Shown here piece after piece: positions 49,083 through 57,620 of a stretch of DNA of 64,000 nt. The stretch covers positions 124,001-188,000 of the forward strand of contig NZ_FNJK01000001.1 in NCBI RefSeq assembly GCF_900104225.1, given 5' to 3'. The first letter of the stretch is position 1, and every line of letters begins with the position of its first letter. Source of the stretch: Streptococcus equinus (lineage in GTDB: Bacteria; Bacillota; Bacilli; Lactobacillales; Streptococcaceae). Made by a program: the position numbers and the translations under genes. The notes under the pieces are model-generated. The model did not search any database, was not told where the DNA came from, and saw only the letters and a program-made list of their open reading frames with translations.

Positions 49083-49097
49083 AGTTTCATTATAACA
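49083..49097 (-). promoter_or_regulatory. Extended -10 directly before the HD gene
   Basis: Minus strand TGT-TATAAT (TATAAT at 49089-49094), then GAAACT, then ATG 49082. No ribosome site. Confidence 0.65.
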
Positions 49098-49141
49098 AAA
49101 ATGCCAAAAATAATATTGGCTTAACTTTTAAAAGGTTTATG

Positions 49142-49177
49142 TTTACGAAAGTTAAAAAATTGCTTATAATGGAGTTT
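49142..49177 (+). promoter_or_regulatory. Promoter ending 7 nt before the TSUP start
   Basis: TTTACG (49142-49147), 17-bp spacer, TATAAT (49165-49170), then GGAGTTT and ATG 49178. GGAG lies only 3 nt from the ATG. Confidence 0.6.
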
Positions 49178-50056
49178 ATGACAAATGAACTTATTTTACG
49201 TTTAATCCAACTTTTTTTGGTATTCCTAATCGTTTGGGTTTTGGGAAATATCTTTTATCATGCCAAAAAAAATAAGATTAATTTAAAGGAAAAATTCTGG
49301 ACAGGACTATGGATTGGTTACTTGACAGATTTATTAGATACATTAGGAATTGGGACTTTTGCTACAAGCACAGCCCTTTTTAAAGCGACAAAGTTAATTA
49401 AGGATGACAAGCAGATACCTGCAACCTTATCGACAGCACACGTTATTCCGGTATTGATTGAGGCGCTTTGCTTTATCACGATTGTTAAGGTAGAGTTGCC
49501 AACTTTACTGACAATGGCTACAGCCTCATTTGCAGGAGCTTTTGTTGGTACACGAATCACAAAAAATTGGGATACGCGCCGTGTTCAAAGAGTGCTCGGA
49601 ACTTTGTTGATTGTTGCAGCTTTTATCATGGTTTATCGTATGATTGTTAATCCAGGAGCTGGTATGAGTGATGGTGTTCATGGGCTTCACGGTATCTGGC
49701 TTGTGCTTGGGATTGCTTTTAATTTCACAATTGGTATTTTGATGACGATGGGACTTGGTAATTATGCTCCTGAGTTGATTTTCTTTTCAATGCTTGGGAT
49801 TAATCCGTCGATTGCCCTTCCAGTGATGATGCTTGATGCAGCTGTTATTATGTCGGCAAGTACGACAGATTTTATTAAATCTGGACGTGTGAATTGGCCA
49901 GGAGTCCTTGGAATCATTGTTGGTGGTTCTTTTGGGGTATTGACTGCTGCATTTTTCCTTAGCCAGCTTGATATCAATAATTTTAAAGTTCTTATTATTT
50001 TCATTGCAATCTTTACAGGAACAAGTTTACTTCGTTCATCTGCTATTAAGCGTTAA
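49178..50056 (+). CDS. TSUP (TauE/SafE) family membrane transporter
   Basis: 292 residues, about eight membrane segments. GLWIGYLTDLLDTLGIGTFATSTALFK and the second-half repeat LGIAFNFTIGILMTMGLGNYAPELIFF are the TSUP repeats, a family exporting or importing sulfonates or organosulfur anions. I start at ATG 49178 (MTNELILRL) because TATAAT at 49165-49170 overlaps the codons before it. Substrate unknown. Confidence 0.87.
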   Translation: MTNELILRLIQLFLVFLIVWVLGNIFYHAKKNKINLKEKFWTGLWIGYLTDLLDTLGIGTFATSTALFKATKLIKDDKQIPATLSTAHVIPVLIEALCFITIVKVELPTLLTMATASFAGAFVGTRITKNWDTRRVQRVLGTLLIVAAFIMVYRMIVNPGAGMSDGVHGLHGIWLVLGIAFNFTIGILMTMGLGNYAPELIFFSMLGINPSIALPVMMLDAAVIMSASTTDFIKSGRVNWPGVLGIIVGGSFGVLTAAFFLSQLDINNFKVLIIFIAIFTGTSLLRSSAIKR

Positions 50057-50069
50057 GACAGCGTTATTA

Positions 50070-50099
50070 TTGGCTTTACGAGGAAAGAATTGGTATAAT
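50070..50099 (+). promoter_or_regulatory. Promoter of DUF1934 gene
   Basis: TTGGCT (50070-50075), 18-bp spacer, extended -10 TGG-TATAAT (50094-50099); normal leader with AGAAAGGAAG. Confidence 0.65.
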
Positions 50100-50127
50100 T
50101 TTAGAGAAAGGAAGAAGCTTACATTAA

Positions 50128-50514
50128 ATGAAACTTCATATTAAGAATAAAATTGATTTAGATGGACAAGTTGAGTTAGTTGAGCAATCATACCCAGTCA
50201 AATTAACAGAAAAAAATGGTCATATTTACTTGACTTACACCAATGAAGAAAAAGAAACGGTTATGCTAAAATGTAATGACCAAGAGTTGATTATGACACG
50301 TTTTTCAACACCAAAATCAATCATGAGATTTCATCGTGAAAATCCAGCTTTGGTTGCCATTCCTACCCCAGTTGGTTTGCAACATTTACAAACACAAACC
50401 AGTGTCTATGAGTTGGATGTTGACCAACAAAATCTTAAAATTCATTATCAATTGAAACAACTTGAAGGCGATAATGTTTTTGCTAATTATCAGCTAGAAA
50501 TCAAGTGGTTGTAA
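50128..50514 (+). CDS. DUF1934 (YwiB-like) beta-barrel protein
   Basis: 128 residues, all-beta pattern: KNKIDLDGQVELVEQSYPVKL, HIYLTYTNEE, MTRFSTPKSIMRFH, ending in IHYQLKQLEGDNVFANYQLEIKW. This fits the DUF1934/YwiB family with a lipocalin-like barrel; biochemical role unknown. Own promoter, short operon. Confidence 0.82.
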   Translation: MKLHIKNKIDLDGQVELVEQSYPVKLTEKNGHIYLTYTNEEKETVMLKCNDQELIMTRFSTPKSIMRFHRENPALVAIPTPVGLQHLQTQTSVYELDVDQQNLKIHYQLKQLEGDNVFANYQLEIKWL

Positions 50515-50561
50515 GCCTAACCAAAGCTTGATATATCAAGCCTTGAGGCTCATGCGTTTAG

Positions 50562-50590
50562 TTGACAAACGTTTTGAAAATTGATATGAT
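50562..50590 (+). promoter_or_regulatory. Promoter of the mgtA leader
   Basis: TTGACA (50562-50567), 17-bp spacer, extended -10 TGA-TATGAT (50585-50590). Confidence 0.85.
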
Positions 50591-50597
50591 TACTCTG

Positions 50598-50807
50598 TAT
50601 TCAAGGGAGTAGCAGGCGATTTTTACATTTATTTTTGCTATCTCTATCGTTACCTTGCTTTGCTGAACATTAGTCCAATTTTTAGCAAGGTTGTTTAGAG
50701 TGAACACGAAACTAAATGATAAAAATTCAGTGCGCAATTTGCGACTGAAAAATCGCGTTTATGTCGTCATTACGAAATCACTGATTTCCGGCATAATCTT
50801 AAACAGC
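50598..50807 (+). ncRNA. yybP-ykoY manganese riboswitch
   Basis: The 5' element CAAGGGAGTAGCAGGCG (50602-50618) resembles the conserved GGGGAGUA strand of this class, and the 3' half has GTCGTCATTACG (50763-50774) followed by a short hairpin and CCGGC (50788-50792), the conserved metal-sensing strand. This RNA class senses Mn2+ and controls cation exporters. A terminator hairpin follows directly, fitting transcription control: with metal bound, read-through into mgtA is expected. Confidence 0.82.
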
Positions 50808-50839
50808 GAGACTTGTTTTAAAAAAACAGGTCTCTTTTT
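50808..50839 (+). terminator. Riboswitch-controlled terminator
   Basis: GAGACTTGTTTT / AAAACAGGTCTC arms (50808-50819 / 50823-50834), T5. About 30 bp ahead of mgtA. Confidence 0.88.
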
Positions 50840-50869
50840 CTATAGAGGAGACCATAGGAGGAAGCTATT

Positions 50870-53551
50870 TTGTCTAAAGAACAAAGTAAAGCTCTGTTTT
50901 ACACACAGAGCAAAGATGAAACATTGGATGCTCTAAATTCATCACGTGAAGGTTTGTCTACAGCTGAAGCACAAAAACGCTTAGACGAATTTGGTCACAA
51001 TGAACTTGATGAAGGTGAAAAACGTGGCTTATTTGCCAAATTCATCGATCAATTCAAGGATTTGATGATTATCATCTTGTTGGTTGCAGCGGCTCTTTCT
51101 GTTATCACAGAAGGAATGCACGGTTTAACAGATGCTTTAATCATTCTTGCAGTTGTTATCTTGAACGCGGCTTTTGGTGTTTACCAAGAAGGTCAAGCAG
51201 AAGCAGCTATTGAAGCCCTTAAGGACATGTCAAGTCAAATTGCGCGTGTTCGTCGTGATGGCCATGTGGTGGAAATTGATTCACGTGAATTAGTTCCAGG
51301 CGACATTGTCATGCTTGAAGCAGGTGATGTTGTCCCAGCTGATATGCGTCTTTTAGAAGCTGCATCATTAAAAATTGAAGAAGCAGCTTTGACAGGGGAA
51401 TCAGTTCCAGTTGATAAAGATTTGTCTGTAGAAGTTCCAGCGGATGCGGGAATTGGTGACCGTGTAAACATGGCTTACCAAAACTCAAACGTCACATACG
51501 GACGTGGTGTCGGTGTTGTTGTCAATACTGGTATGTACACTGAAGTTGGTAAAATTGCTGACATGCTTGCTAATGCTGACGAAACAGATACACCACTTAA
51601 ACAAAGCCTTAACCAATTGTCTAAAGTATTGACTTACTTGATCGTTGGGATTGCTGCTGTTACTTTCCTTATCGGTGTTTTTGTCCGCGGCGAAGCTCCG
51701 CTTAATGGATTGATGGTTGCCGTTGCTCTTGCTGTTGCTGCTATTCCAGAAGGACTTCCAGCCATCGTAACAATTGTTTTGTCAATGGGGACAACAACCT
51801 TAGCCAAACGTAATTCTATCGTTCGTAAATTGCCAGCTGTTGAAACACTTGGTTCTACAGAAATCATTGCCTCAGATAAAACAGGGACATTGACAATGAA
51901 CCAAATGACAGTTGAAAAAGTGTACACAAATGGTCAATTGCAAAATGCTACTAGCGAAATTGCAGCTGATAACAACACACTTCGTGTGATGAACTTTGCA
52001 AATGATACAAAAATTGATCCAAATGGTAAATTGATTGGTGACCCTACTGAAACAGCACTTGTTCAATTTGGGCTTGATCACAGTTTTGATATTCGTGAAG
52101 TGCTAAAAAATGAACCTCGTGTAGCAGAACTACCATTTGATTCAGACCGTAAATTGATGTCAACTATTCATAAAGAAGCTGATGGTAAATATTTTGTTGC
52201 GGTCAAAGGGGCACCAGATCAATTGCTAAAACGTGTGACACGTATTGAAGAAAATGGCCAAGTTCGTGACATCACTGATGCTGAGAAAAAAGCTATTTTG
52301 ACAGTTAATAAAGATCTTGCCAAACAAGCTCTTCGTGTCTTGATGATGGCTTACAAATACGTCTCTGAAGTGCCAACACTTGAATCAGAAATTGTTGAAT
52401 CTGATTTGATTTTCTCAGGTCTTGTCGGAATGATTGACCCAGAACGTCCAGAAGCAGCTAAAGCTGTTGCTGTCGCTAAAGAAGCTGGTATTCGTCCAAT
52501 TATGATTACTGGTGACCACCAAGATACAGCAGAAGCTATTGCTAAACGTCTTGGTATTATCGAAGACGATGGTCAAGATCATGTCTTCACTGGTGCTGAA
52601 CTTAATGAATTGTCAGATGAAGAATTCCAAAAAGTCTTCAAACAATACTCAGTTTATGCGCGTGTGTCTCCTGAACACAAAGTTCGTATCGTAAAAGCAT
52701 GGCAAAATGAAGGTAAAGTTGTTGCCATGACTGGTGATGGTGTTAATGATGCGCCATCACTTAAGACAGCTGATATCGGTATCGGTATGGGGATTACTGG
52801 TACAGAAGTTTCTAAAGGAGCTTCTGATATGGTCCTTGCTGACGATAACTTTGCAACGATTATCGTTGCCGTTGAAGAAGGACGTAAAGTCTTCTCTAAT
52901 ATTCAAAAATCAATTCAATACCTTCTTTCAGCTAACATGGCTGAAGTCTTCACAATCTTCTTTGCAACACTATTTGGTTGGGACGTTCTTCAACCTGTTC
53001 ACCTTCTATGGATTAACTTGGTAACAGATACGCTACCAGCGATTGCGCTTGGTGTTGAACCAGCTGAACCAGATGTGATGACTCACAAACCTCGTGGACG
53101 TAAATCAAACTTCTTTGATGGTGGGGTTATGGGAGCGATTATCTATCAAGGTATTTTCCAAACCTTACTTGTTTTAGGTGTTTACGGATGGGCATTGATG
53201 TTCCCAGAACATGCTTCAAATCGTATGATGCACGAAGATGCTTTGACAATGGCATTTGCTACCCTTGGTTTGATTCAATTGCTTCATGCCTTTAACGTTA
53301 AATCTGTTTACCAATCAATCTTTACAGTTGGAGCTTTCAGAAATAGAACCTTTAACTGGGCAATTCCAGTAGCCTTCCTACTATTGATGGTAACTATTGC
53401 AGTACCTGGATTTAACCAATTATTCCACGTTTCACACTTGAGTGTGACACAATGGTTAGCAGTCATCATCGGAAGCTTGCTCATGGTAGTTTTGACAGAA
53501 ATTGTCAAAGCTGTACAACGTTTACTTGGACAAGATGAAAAAGCAATTTAG
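50870..53551 (+). CDS. mgtA: P-type cation-exporting ATPase (MgtA/CaxP type)
   Basis: 893 residues, P-type ATPase of the SERCA-like type. Actuator motif LTGESVPVDK, M4 ion-binding PEGLPAIV, phosphorylation loop DKTGTLT (about 336-342), TGDHQDTA, and hinge TGDGVNDAPSLK. Pneumococcal counterparts export Ca2+ and Mn2+. Starts at TTG 50870 with AGGAGG 7 nt upstream. The yybP-ykoY riboswitch in the leader links it to Mn2+ efflux. Confidence 0.93.
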   Translation: MSKEQSKALFYTQSKDETLDALNSSREGLSTAEAQKRLDEFGHNELDEGEKRGLFAKFIDQFKDLMIIILLVAAALSVITEGMHGLTDALIILAVVILNAAFGVYQEGQAEAAIEALKDMSSQIARVRRDGHVVEIDSRELVPGDIVMLEAGDVVPADMRLLEAASLKIEEAALTGESVPVDKDLSVEVPADAGIGDRVNMAYQNSNVTYGRGVGVVVNTGMYTEVGKIADMLANADETDTPLKQSLNQLSKVLTYLIVGIAAVTFLIGVFVRGEAPLNGLMVAVALAVAAIPEGLPAIVTIVLSMGTTTLAKRNSIVRKLPAVETLGSTEIIASDKTGTLTMNQMTVEKVYTNGQLQNATSEIAADNNTLRVMNFANDTKIDPNGKLIGDPTETALVQFGLDHSFDIREVLKNEPRVAELPFDSDRKLMSTIHKEADGKYFVAVKGAPDQLLKRVTRIEENGQVRDITDAEKKAILTVNKDLAKQALRVLMMAYKYVSEVPTLESEIVESDLIFSGLVGMIDPERPEAAKAVAVAKEAGIRPIMITGDHQDTAEAIAKRLGIIEDDGQDHVFTGAELNELSDEEFQKVFKQYSVYARVSPEHKVRIVKAWQNEGKVVAMTGDGVNDAPSLKTADIGIGMGITGTEVSKGASDMVLADDNFATIIVAVEEGRKVFSNIQKSIQYLLSANMAEVFTIFFATLFGWDVLQPVHLLWINLVTDTLPAIALGVEPAEPDVMTHKPRGRKSNFFDGGVMGAIIYQGIFQTLLVLGVYGWALMFPEHASNRMMHEDALTMAFATLGLIQLLHAFNVKSVYQSIFTVGAFRNRTFNWAIPVAFLLLMVTIAVPGFNQLFHVSHLSVTQWLAVIIGSLLMVVLTEIVKAVQRLLGQDEKAI

Positions 53552-53603
53552 TGTAAATAGATAGGCTAGGACAAAATTCCTCAACCTCTTTATTTACGTA
53601 GTT

Positions 53604-53744
53604 AGAATATGCAAAACGCAGTGGTTAAGTGGGTTCTAATGCGTTGATAAATCAACTTTTACAACCCTACTTAACTTTGCGGGGGTGGAACGACGAAATC
53701 GAATTTCTTTGAAATTACCGATTTCTGTTCCACTCCCTTTTTTT
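53604..53744. repeat. Composite palindromic intergenic element, also terminator
   Basis: Two nested hairpins. Left: GTTAAGTGGGTT (53624-53635) with AACCCTACTTAAC (53663-53675), enclosing TTGAT / ATCAA. Right: GGGGTGGAAC ... GAAATCG (53682-53701) with CGATTTC.GTTCCACTCCC (53719-53737), enclosing AATTTC / GAAATT, followed by seven T. The right arm works as the mgtA terminator. The form is that of a dispersed streptococcal intergenic repeat; only one copy is in this window. Confidence 0.7.
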
Positions 53745-53798
53745 ACTTTCTGAAAATCTTTGAAACGTTTTATGATAGAATAGTCTGGGGAGGCTTTC

Positions 53799-54446
53799 AT
53801 GATTAAAGCAATTATATTTGATATGGATGGTGTTTTATTTAACACTGAGAATTTTTATTTTGACCGTCGTGAGGCATTTTTAGGAAGTAAAGGCATTTCT
53901 ATCAAGCATTTGCCACCTAAATTTTTTGTAGGTGGACGGATGGATCAGTTCTGGGAAAAAATTTTAGGCGATAAGATTTCAGACTATGATACAAAAGCTT
54001 TGGAAGCAGAGTACACTGCTTATAAAAATGTTCATCGACCAGATTATAGCCAATTAGTTTTTCCAGATGCTAAAAAAGTTTTAGCTGATTTAAAGGCAAA
54101 AGGATTTGTCTTAGCATTGGCTTCAAACACTGTGCGAAAAGATGTTGAACGAGCTTTGACGAAATGTGGTTTGATTGAATATTTTACCTACATTTTGACA
54201 GGTGATGATTTTAAAGAAGGTAAACCAAATCCTGCAATTTACAATGCTGCTTGTGCTAAATTAGGATTCGATAAAGGTAATATTGTTATTATTGAAGATA
54301 GTCAAAAAGGAATTCAAGCTGGAGTAGCTGCAGGTGTGCGAGTGATTGCCATTCGTGATAAAGTATTTGGCATTGATCAATCACAAGCTAGCCTTTTAGT
54401 TGATAGTTTAACCGAAGCTGTGCAAGTAATTGAAAAAGAAGTTTAA
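53799..54446 (+). CDS. HAD hydrolase, beta-phosphoglucomutase-like
   Basis: 215 residues. Motif I FDMDGVLFNTE, helical cap (about 15-85), motif II ASNTVR, motif III KPNPAIY, motif IV IIEDSQKGIQAG. The D-x-D-G-V-L-F and GIQAG ends are typical of the beta-phosphoglucomutase/phosphatase branch. A true mutase needs additional residues I cannot confirm. GGGGAGGCT precedes the ATG. Confidence 0.88.
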   Translation: MIKAIIFDMDGVLFNTENFYFDRREAFLGSKGISIKHLPPKFFVGGRMDQFWEKILGDKISDYDTKALEAEYTAYKNVHRPDYSQLVFPDAKKVLADLKAKGFVLALASNTVRKDVERALTKCGLIEYFTYILTGDDFKEGKPNPAIYNAACAKLGFDKGNIVIIEDSQKGIQAGVAAGVRVIAIRDKVFGIDQSQASLLVDSLTEAVQVIEKEV

Positions 54447-54537
54447 AGGCATTGTCATATTGAAAAGTAATTGTTTTAGGAAGAGTAGCCTAAGCTAGGT
54501 AAAGAAAATGGCTGCTAATGGTAGCCAATAGCAATTT

Positions 54538-54569
54538 TACTGCCTTTATGATAAAATAAAAAGGCAGTA
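54538..54569 (+). terminator. Hairpin after HAD gene
   Basis: 10-bp stem TACTGCCTTT / AAAGGCAGTA with a 12-nt AT-rich loop; no T run, so termination is uncertain. Confidence 0.45.
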
Positions 54570-54646
54570 AGGAAATCTATAAAAGCGTCAAAAAGTAAAG
54601 ATAAACTGATTATAGATTTGATTAATTAAGTCTAAAAAGCAGAGTG

Positions 54647-54808
54647 AAAATTCCTATTTTCATCTTGCTTTCTTAACGGACTTAATATCTTATGTTAACT
54701 GAATACGTTCTACGAGTTGTGCAAAAAAGATAATTTTTCCTAGAGCTTAAGAGCTCTTCGTCAAAATTCCTATTTTTGTTATACTCGTTTAACGAACTTA
54801 ATATCTTA
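54647..54808. repeat. Direct repeat pair upstream of prfB
   Basis: Each unit has AAAATTCCTATTTT, a 12-bp variable spacer and TTAACG(G/A)ACTTAATATCTTA at identical spacing (54647-54660 and 54673-54692; 54763-54776 and 54789-54808). The first unit folds into a hairpin GCAGAGTGAAAAT / ATTTTCATCTTGC with T-rich tail. Confidence 0.75.
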
Positions 54809-54825
54809 AATAAAGGAGTTATCTC

Positions 54826-55921
54826 ATGGAAGTGGCTGAAATCCGCCAAAAAATAGTAGAAAATCAAGAGAAGTTGACTAGCTTCAGGAGGTCTCTTTGA
54901 CTTAGATCGTTTGGAAGAAGACATTGCGCTTCTTGAAAATAAAATGACTGAGCCAGATTTTTGGAATGATAATATTGCAGCACAGAAAACATCTCAAGAA
55001 TTAAATAGTTTGAAACAAACTTATGAAACATTTAACCAAATGCAAGAGCTCTCGGATGAAACAGAGCTTTACTTGGAAATGTTAGACGAAGATGATTCTG
55101 TTCAAGCGGATTTGGAAGAAAGTCTTGAAAAACTTGATAAAATTATGACAAGTTATGAAATGACACTTCTATTATCAGAACCTTATGACCGCAACAACGC
55201 CATCTTGGAAATTCACCCGGGATCAGGTGGTACGGAAGCTCAAGACTGGGCTGACATGCTTTTCCGTATGTATACACGTTATGGAAATGCCAAAGGCTTT
55301 AAAGTTGAAACACTTGACTATCAAGCTGGTGATGAAGCCGGAATCAAGTCAGTAACTCTTTCTTTTGAAGGTCCAAATGCTTATGGGCTTTTGAAATCTG
55401 AAATGGGTGTTCACCGTTTGGTTCGTATCTCACCATTTGATTCAGCTAAACGTCGTCACACATCATTCTCTTCTGTCGAAGTAATGCCAGAATTGGATGA
55501 TACGATTGAAGTTGAAATTCGTGATGATGATATCAAGATGGATACTTTCCGTTCTGGTGGTGCTGGTGGACAAAACGTCAATAAGGTTTCTACTGGTGTT
55601 CGTTTGACCCACATTCCAACAGGAATCGTTGTTGCGTCAACTGTTGACCGTACTCAATACGGTAACCGTGATCGCGCTATGAAAATGTTGCAAGCAAAAC
55701 TTTATCAATTAGAACAAGAGAAAAAAGCGCAAGAAGTGGATGCTCTTAAAGGTGATAAAAAAGAAATCACTTGGGGAAGTCAAATCCGTTCATACGTCTT
55801 CACTCCATATACAATGGTTAAAGACCACCGTACTGGATATGAAGTTGCTCAAGTTGATAAAGTCATGGATGGTGACATTGACGGCTTCATCGACGCTTTC
55901 TTGAAATGGCGTATTGATTAA
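54826..55921 (+). CDS. prfB: Peptide chain release factor 2 with programmed +1 frameshift
   Basis: 364 residues after a +1 shift. Frame 0 runs 54826-54897; at CTT-TGA-C (54895-54901) the ribosome slips, reading GAC from 54899. The internal Shine-Dalgarno-like AGGAGG (54886-54891) sits 3 nt before CTT, as in the E. coli site. RF2 itself recognises the TGA, giving autoregulation. The remainder contains GGQ in [16 protein letters not shown] 54826 follows AAAGGAG. ftsE starts 47 bp downstream. Confidence 0.96.
54886..54901 (+). promoter_or_regulatory. prfB: Programmed +1 frameshift site of prfB
   Basis: AGGAGG-TCT-CTT-TGA-C. The in-frame TGA is at 54898-54900. Confidence 0.96.
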
Positions 55922-55968
55922 CTCGAAAGTAAAATTTTAGGATAACAAAATCGTAAAGGAAAATACAA

Positions 55969-56661
55969 ATGGCATTAATTGAAATGAAAGGTGTAACTAA
56001 AAAGTATCACCGCTCAACAACTGCTTTGAGAGACATTAACGTGTCTGTCAATCCAGGTGAATTTGTTTATATTGTTGGTCCTTCTGGTGCTGGTAAATCA
56101 AGTTTCATTAAATTGCTTTACCGCGAAGAAAAAGTCTCTGCTGGAACACTTAAAGTTGGAGAATTTAACCTTACAAAAATGAAAAAACGTCAAATCCCAA
56201 TTTTGCGTCGTAGCATTGGCGTTGTCTTCCAAGACTACAAACTTCTTCCTAAGAAGACTGTTTTTGAAAACGTTGCTTATGCCATGCAAGTAATTGGTGA
56301 AAAGCCACGTGAAATCAAAAAACGTGTGCCTGAAGTGCTTGAGCTTGTCGGGCTTAAACACAAAATGCGTTCATTCCCTGATCAACTCTCTGGTGGTGAA
56401 CAACAACGTGTGGCAATTGCGCGTGCCATCGTTAACAATCCAAAAGTTTTGATTGCTGACGAACCAACTGGTAACCTTGACCCAGAAATTTCTTGGGAAA
56501 TCATGCAATTGTTAGAACGTATTAACCTTCAAGGGACAACCGTTCTAATGGCAACTCACAACAAACAAATCGTTGATAATCTTCGCCATCGCGTTATCGC
56601 TATCGAAGAAGGACGTATTGTCCGTGATGAAGAGGAAGGAGAATACGGATATAATGATTAG
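55969..56661 (+). CDS. ftsE: Cell division ATP-binding protein FtsE
   Basis: 230 residues, ABC ATPase. Walker [10 protein letters not shown] (about 37-45), signature [14 protein letters not shown], Walker [13 protein letters not shown]. With FtsX it activates septal peptidoglycan hydrolases such as PcsB in streptococci. Overlaps ftsX by 8 bp. Confidence 0.97.
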   Translation: MALIEMKGVTKKYHRSTTALRDINVSVNPGEFVYIVGPSGAGKSSFIKLLYREEKVSAGTLKVGEFNLTKMKKRQIPILRRSIGVVFQDYKLLPKKTVFENVAYAMQVIGEKPREIKKRVPEVLELVGLKHKMRSFPDQLSGGEQQRVAIARAIVNNPKVLIADEPTGNLDPEISWEIMQLLERINLQGTTVLMATHNKQIVDNLRHRVIAIEEGRIVRDEEEGEYGYND

Positions 56662-57583
56662 AAACTTTTTCCGCCACTTATGGGAATCCATTAAAAGTTT
56701 GAAACGTAACATTTGGATGACCATTGCTTCAGTTAGTTCAGTTGCAATTACTTTAACTTTGGTTGGTATTTTCGCTGCTGTATTGATGAACGTTGAAAAA
56801 ATTGCTCAAGGTATTGAAAACAATATTCAAATTAACGTTTATTTAGATGTTAACTCAGCTGATAACTCAGAAACAAAAACAAATGAAGTTGGTGAAACTG
56901 TTCAAAACGATGCTTTCCACCAAGTTTATGACCAAATCGATGCTCTTTCTGGTGTTAAATCTGTCAAATTCTCAAGTAAAGATGAGCAATTAGCCAAATT
57001 AAAAGAAACTTACGGTGATGATTGGGCAATGTTTGATGGTGACTCAAACCCATTGCAAGATGTCTACGTTGTAGAAGCAACATCAGCTGCTAAAGTTAAA
57101 AAAATAGCTAATAAGATTTCTAAAATTGAAGGCGTTGAATCTGTCGATTACGGTGGATCAAACTCAGATCAACTTTTCAAAGTGTCTAAATTTATCCGTA
57201 CATGGGGATTTGCCGGAACAGTTCTTTTGGTTATCGTAGCTATCTTCTTGATTTCAAATACAATCCGCATGACAATCATGTCTCGTCATCGCGATATTGA
57301 AATCATGCGTTTAGTTGGTGCTAAAAATTCTTATATCCGTGGCCCATTCTTCTTTGAAGGTGCTTGGGTAGGATTACTTGGAGCAATTGTACCATCAATT
57401 GTTATCTACTTTGCTTACAAAGCTGTTTATGCATCAGTTAATCCACAATTTGAAGTACAAGGTTTAACATTGTATCCTGCTGATTCATTCCTTCCAATGA
57501 TTATTGGTGGTATGTTCTTAGTTGGTATTCTTATTGGATCTCTTGGTTCAGTTATTTCAATGAGACGTTATCTTAAAATTTAA
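56654..57583 (+). CDS. ftsX: Cell division protein FtsX
   Basis: 309 residues, four membrane segments, with a large extracellular loop (about 50-180) between helices 1 and 2 that contacts the hydrolase PcsB in related species. Start at ATG 56654 ([14 protein letters not shown]), inside the end of ftsE; earlier in-frame codons lie within ftsE and are not the start. C-terminus SMRRYLKI is typical. Confidence 0.95.
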   Translation: MIRNFFRHLWESIKSLKRNIWMTIASVSSVAITLTLVGIFAAVLMNVEKIAQGIENNIQINVYLDVNSADNSETKTNEVGETVQNDAFHQVYDQIDALSGVKSVKFSSKDEQLAKLKETYGDDWAMFDGDSNPLQDVYVVEATSAAKVKKIANKISKIEGVESVDYGGSNSDQLFKVSKFIRTWGFAGTVLLVIVAIFLISNTIRMTIMSRHRDIEIMRLVGAKNSYIRGPFFFEGAWVGLLGAIVPSIVIYFAYKAVYASVNPQFEVQGLTLYPADSFLPMIIGGMFLVGILIGSLGSVISMRRYLKI

Positions 57584-57588
57584 CATAG

Positions 57589-57620
57589 AAAAACAACTTC
57601 TGAAAATCAGAGGTTGTTTT
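57589..57620. terminator. Terminator between ftsX and hydrolase pseudogene
   Basis: AAACAACTTCTGA / TCAGAGGTTGTTT arms, A and T flanks; serves both directions. Confidence 0.85.

Larger units (their letters stand above)
50515..50869 (+). other. Regulatory leader of mgtA
   Basis: 355-bp region without protein gene, containing a promoter (50562-50590), a yybP-ykoY aptamer (about 50598-50800), an intrinsic terminator (50808-50839) and the AGGAGG ribosome site (50857-50862) of mgtA. Confidence 0.8.
54447..54825. other. Intergenic region upstream of prfB with repeats
   Basis: Contains a hairpin TACTGCCTTT / AAAGGCAGTA (54538-54547 / 54560-54569), a 46-bp unit present twice (54647-54692 and 54763-54808, 116 bp apart) and an extended -10 TGT-TATACT (about 54778-54786). 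No gene beyond an unsupported 7-codon frame. Confidence 0.65.

Noticed and set aside
50691..50936. 81-codon frame crossing the mgtA leader
   Set aside because: Starts within the riboswitch and runs into mgtA in another frame; protein has no recognisable features.
54508..54531. 7-codon frame MAANGSQ before the prfB region
   Set aside because: Has an SD-like AGG upstream, but too short and with no conserved context visible to call a leader peptide.
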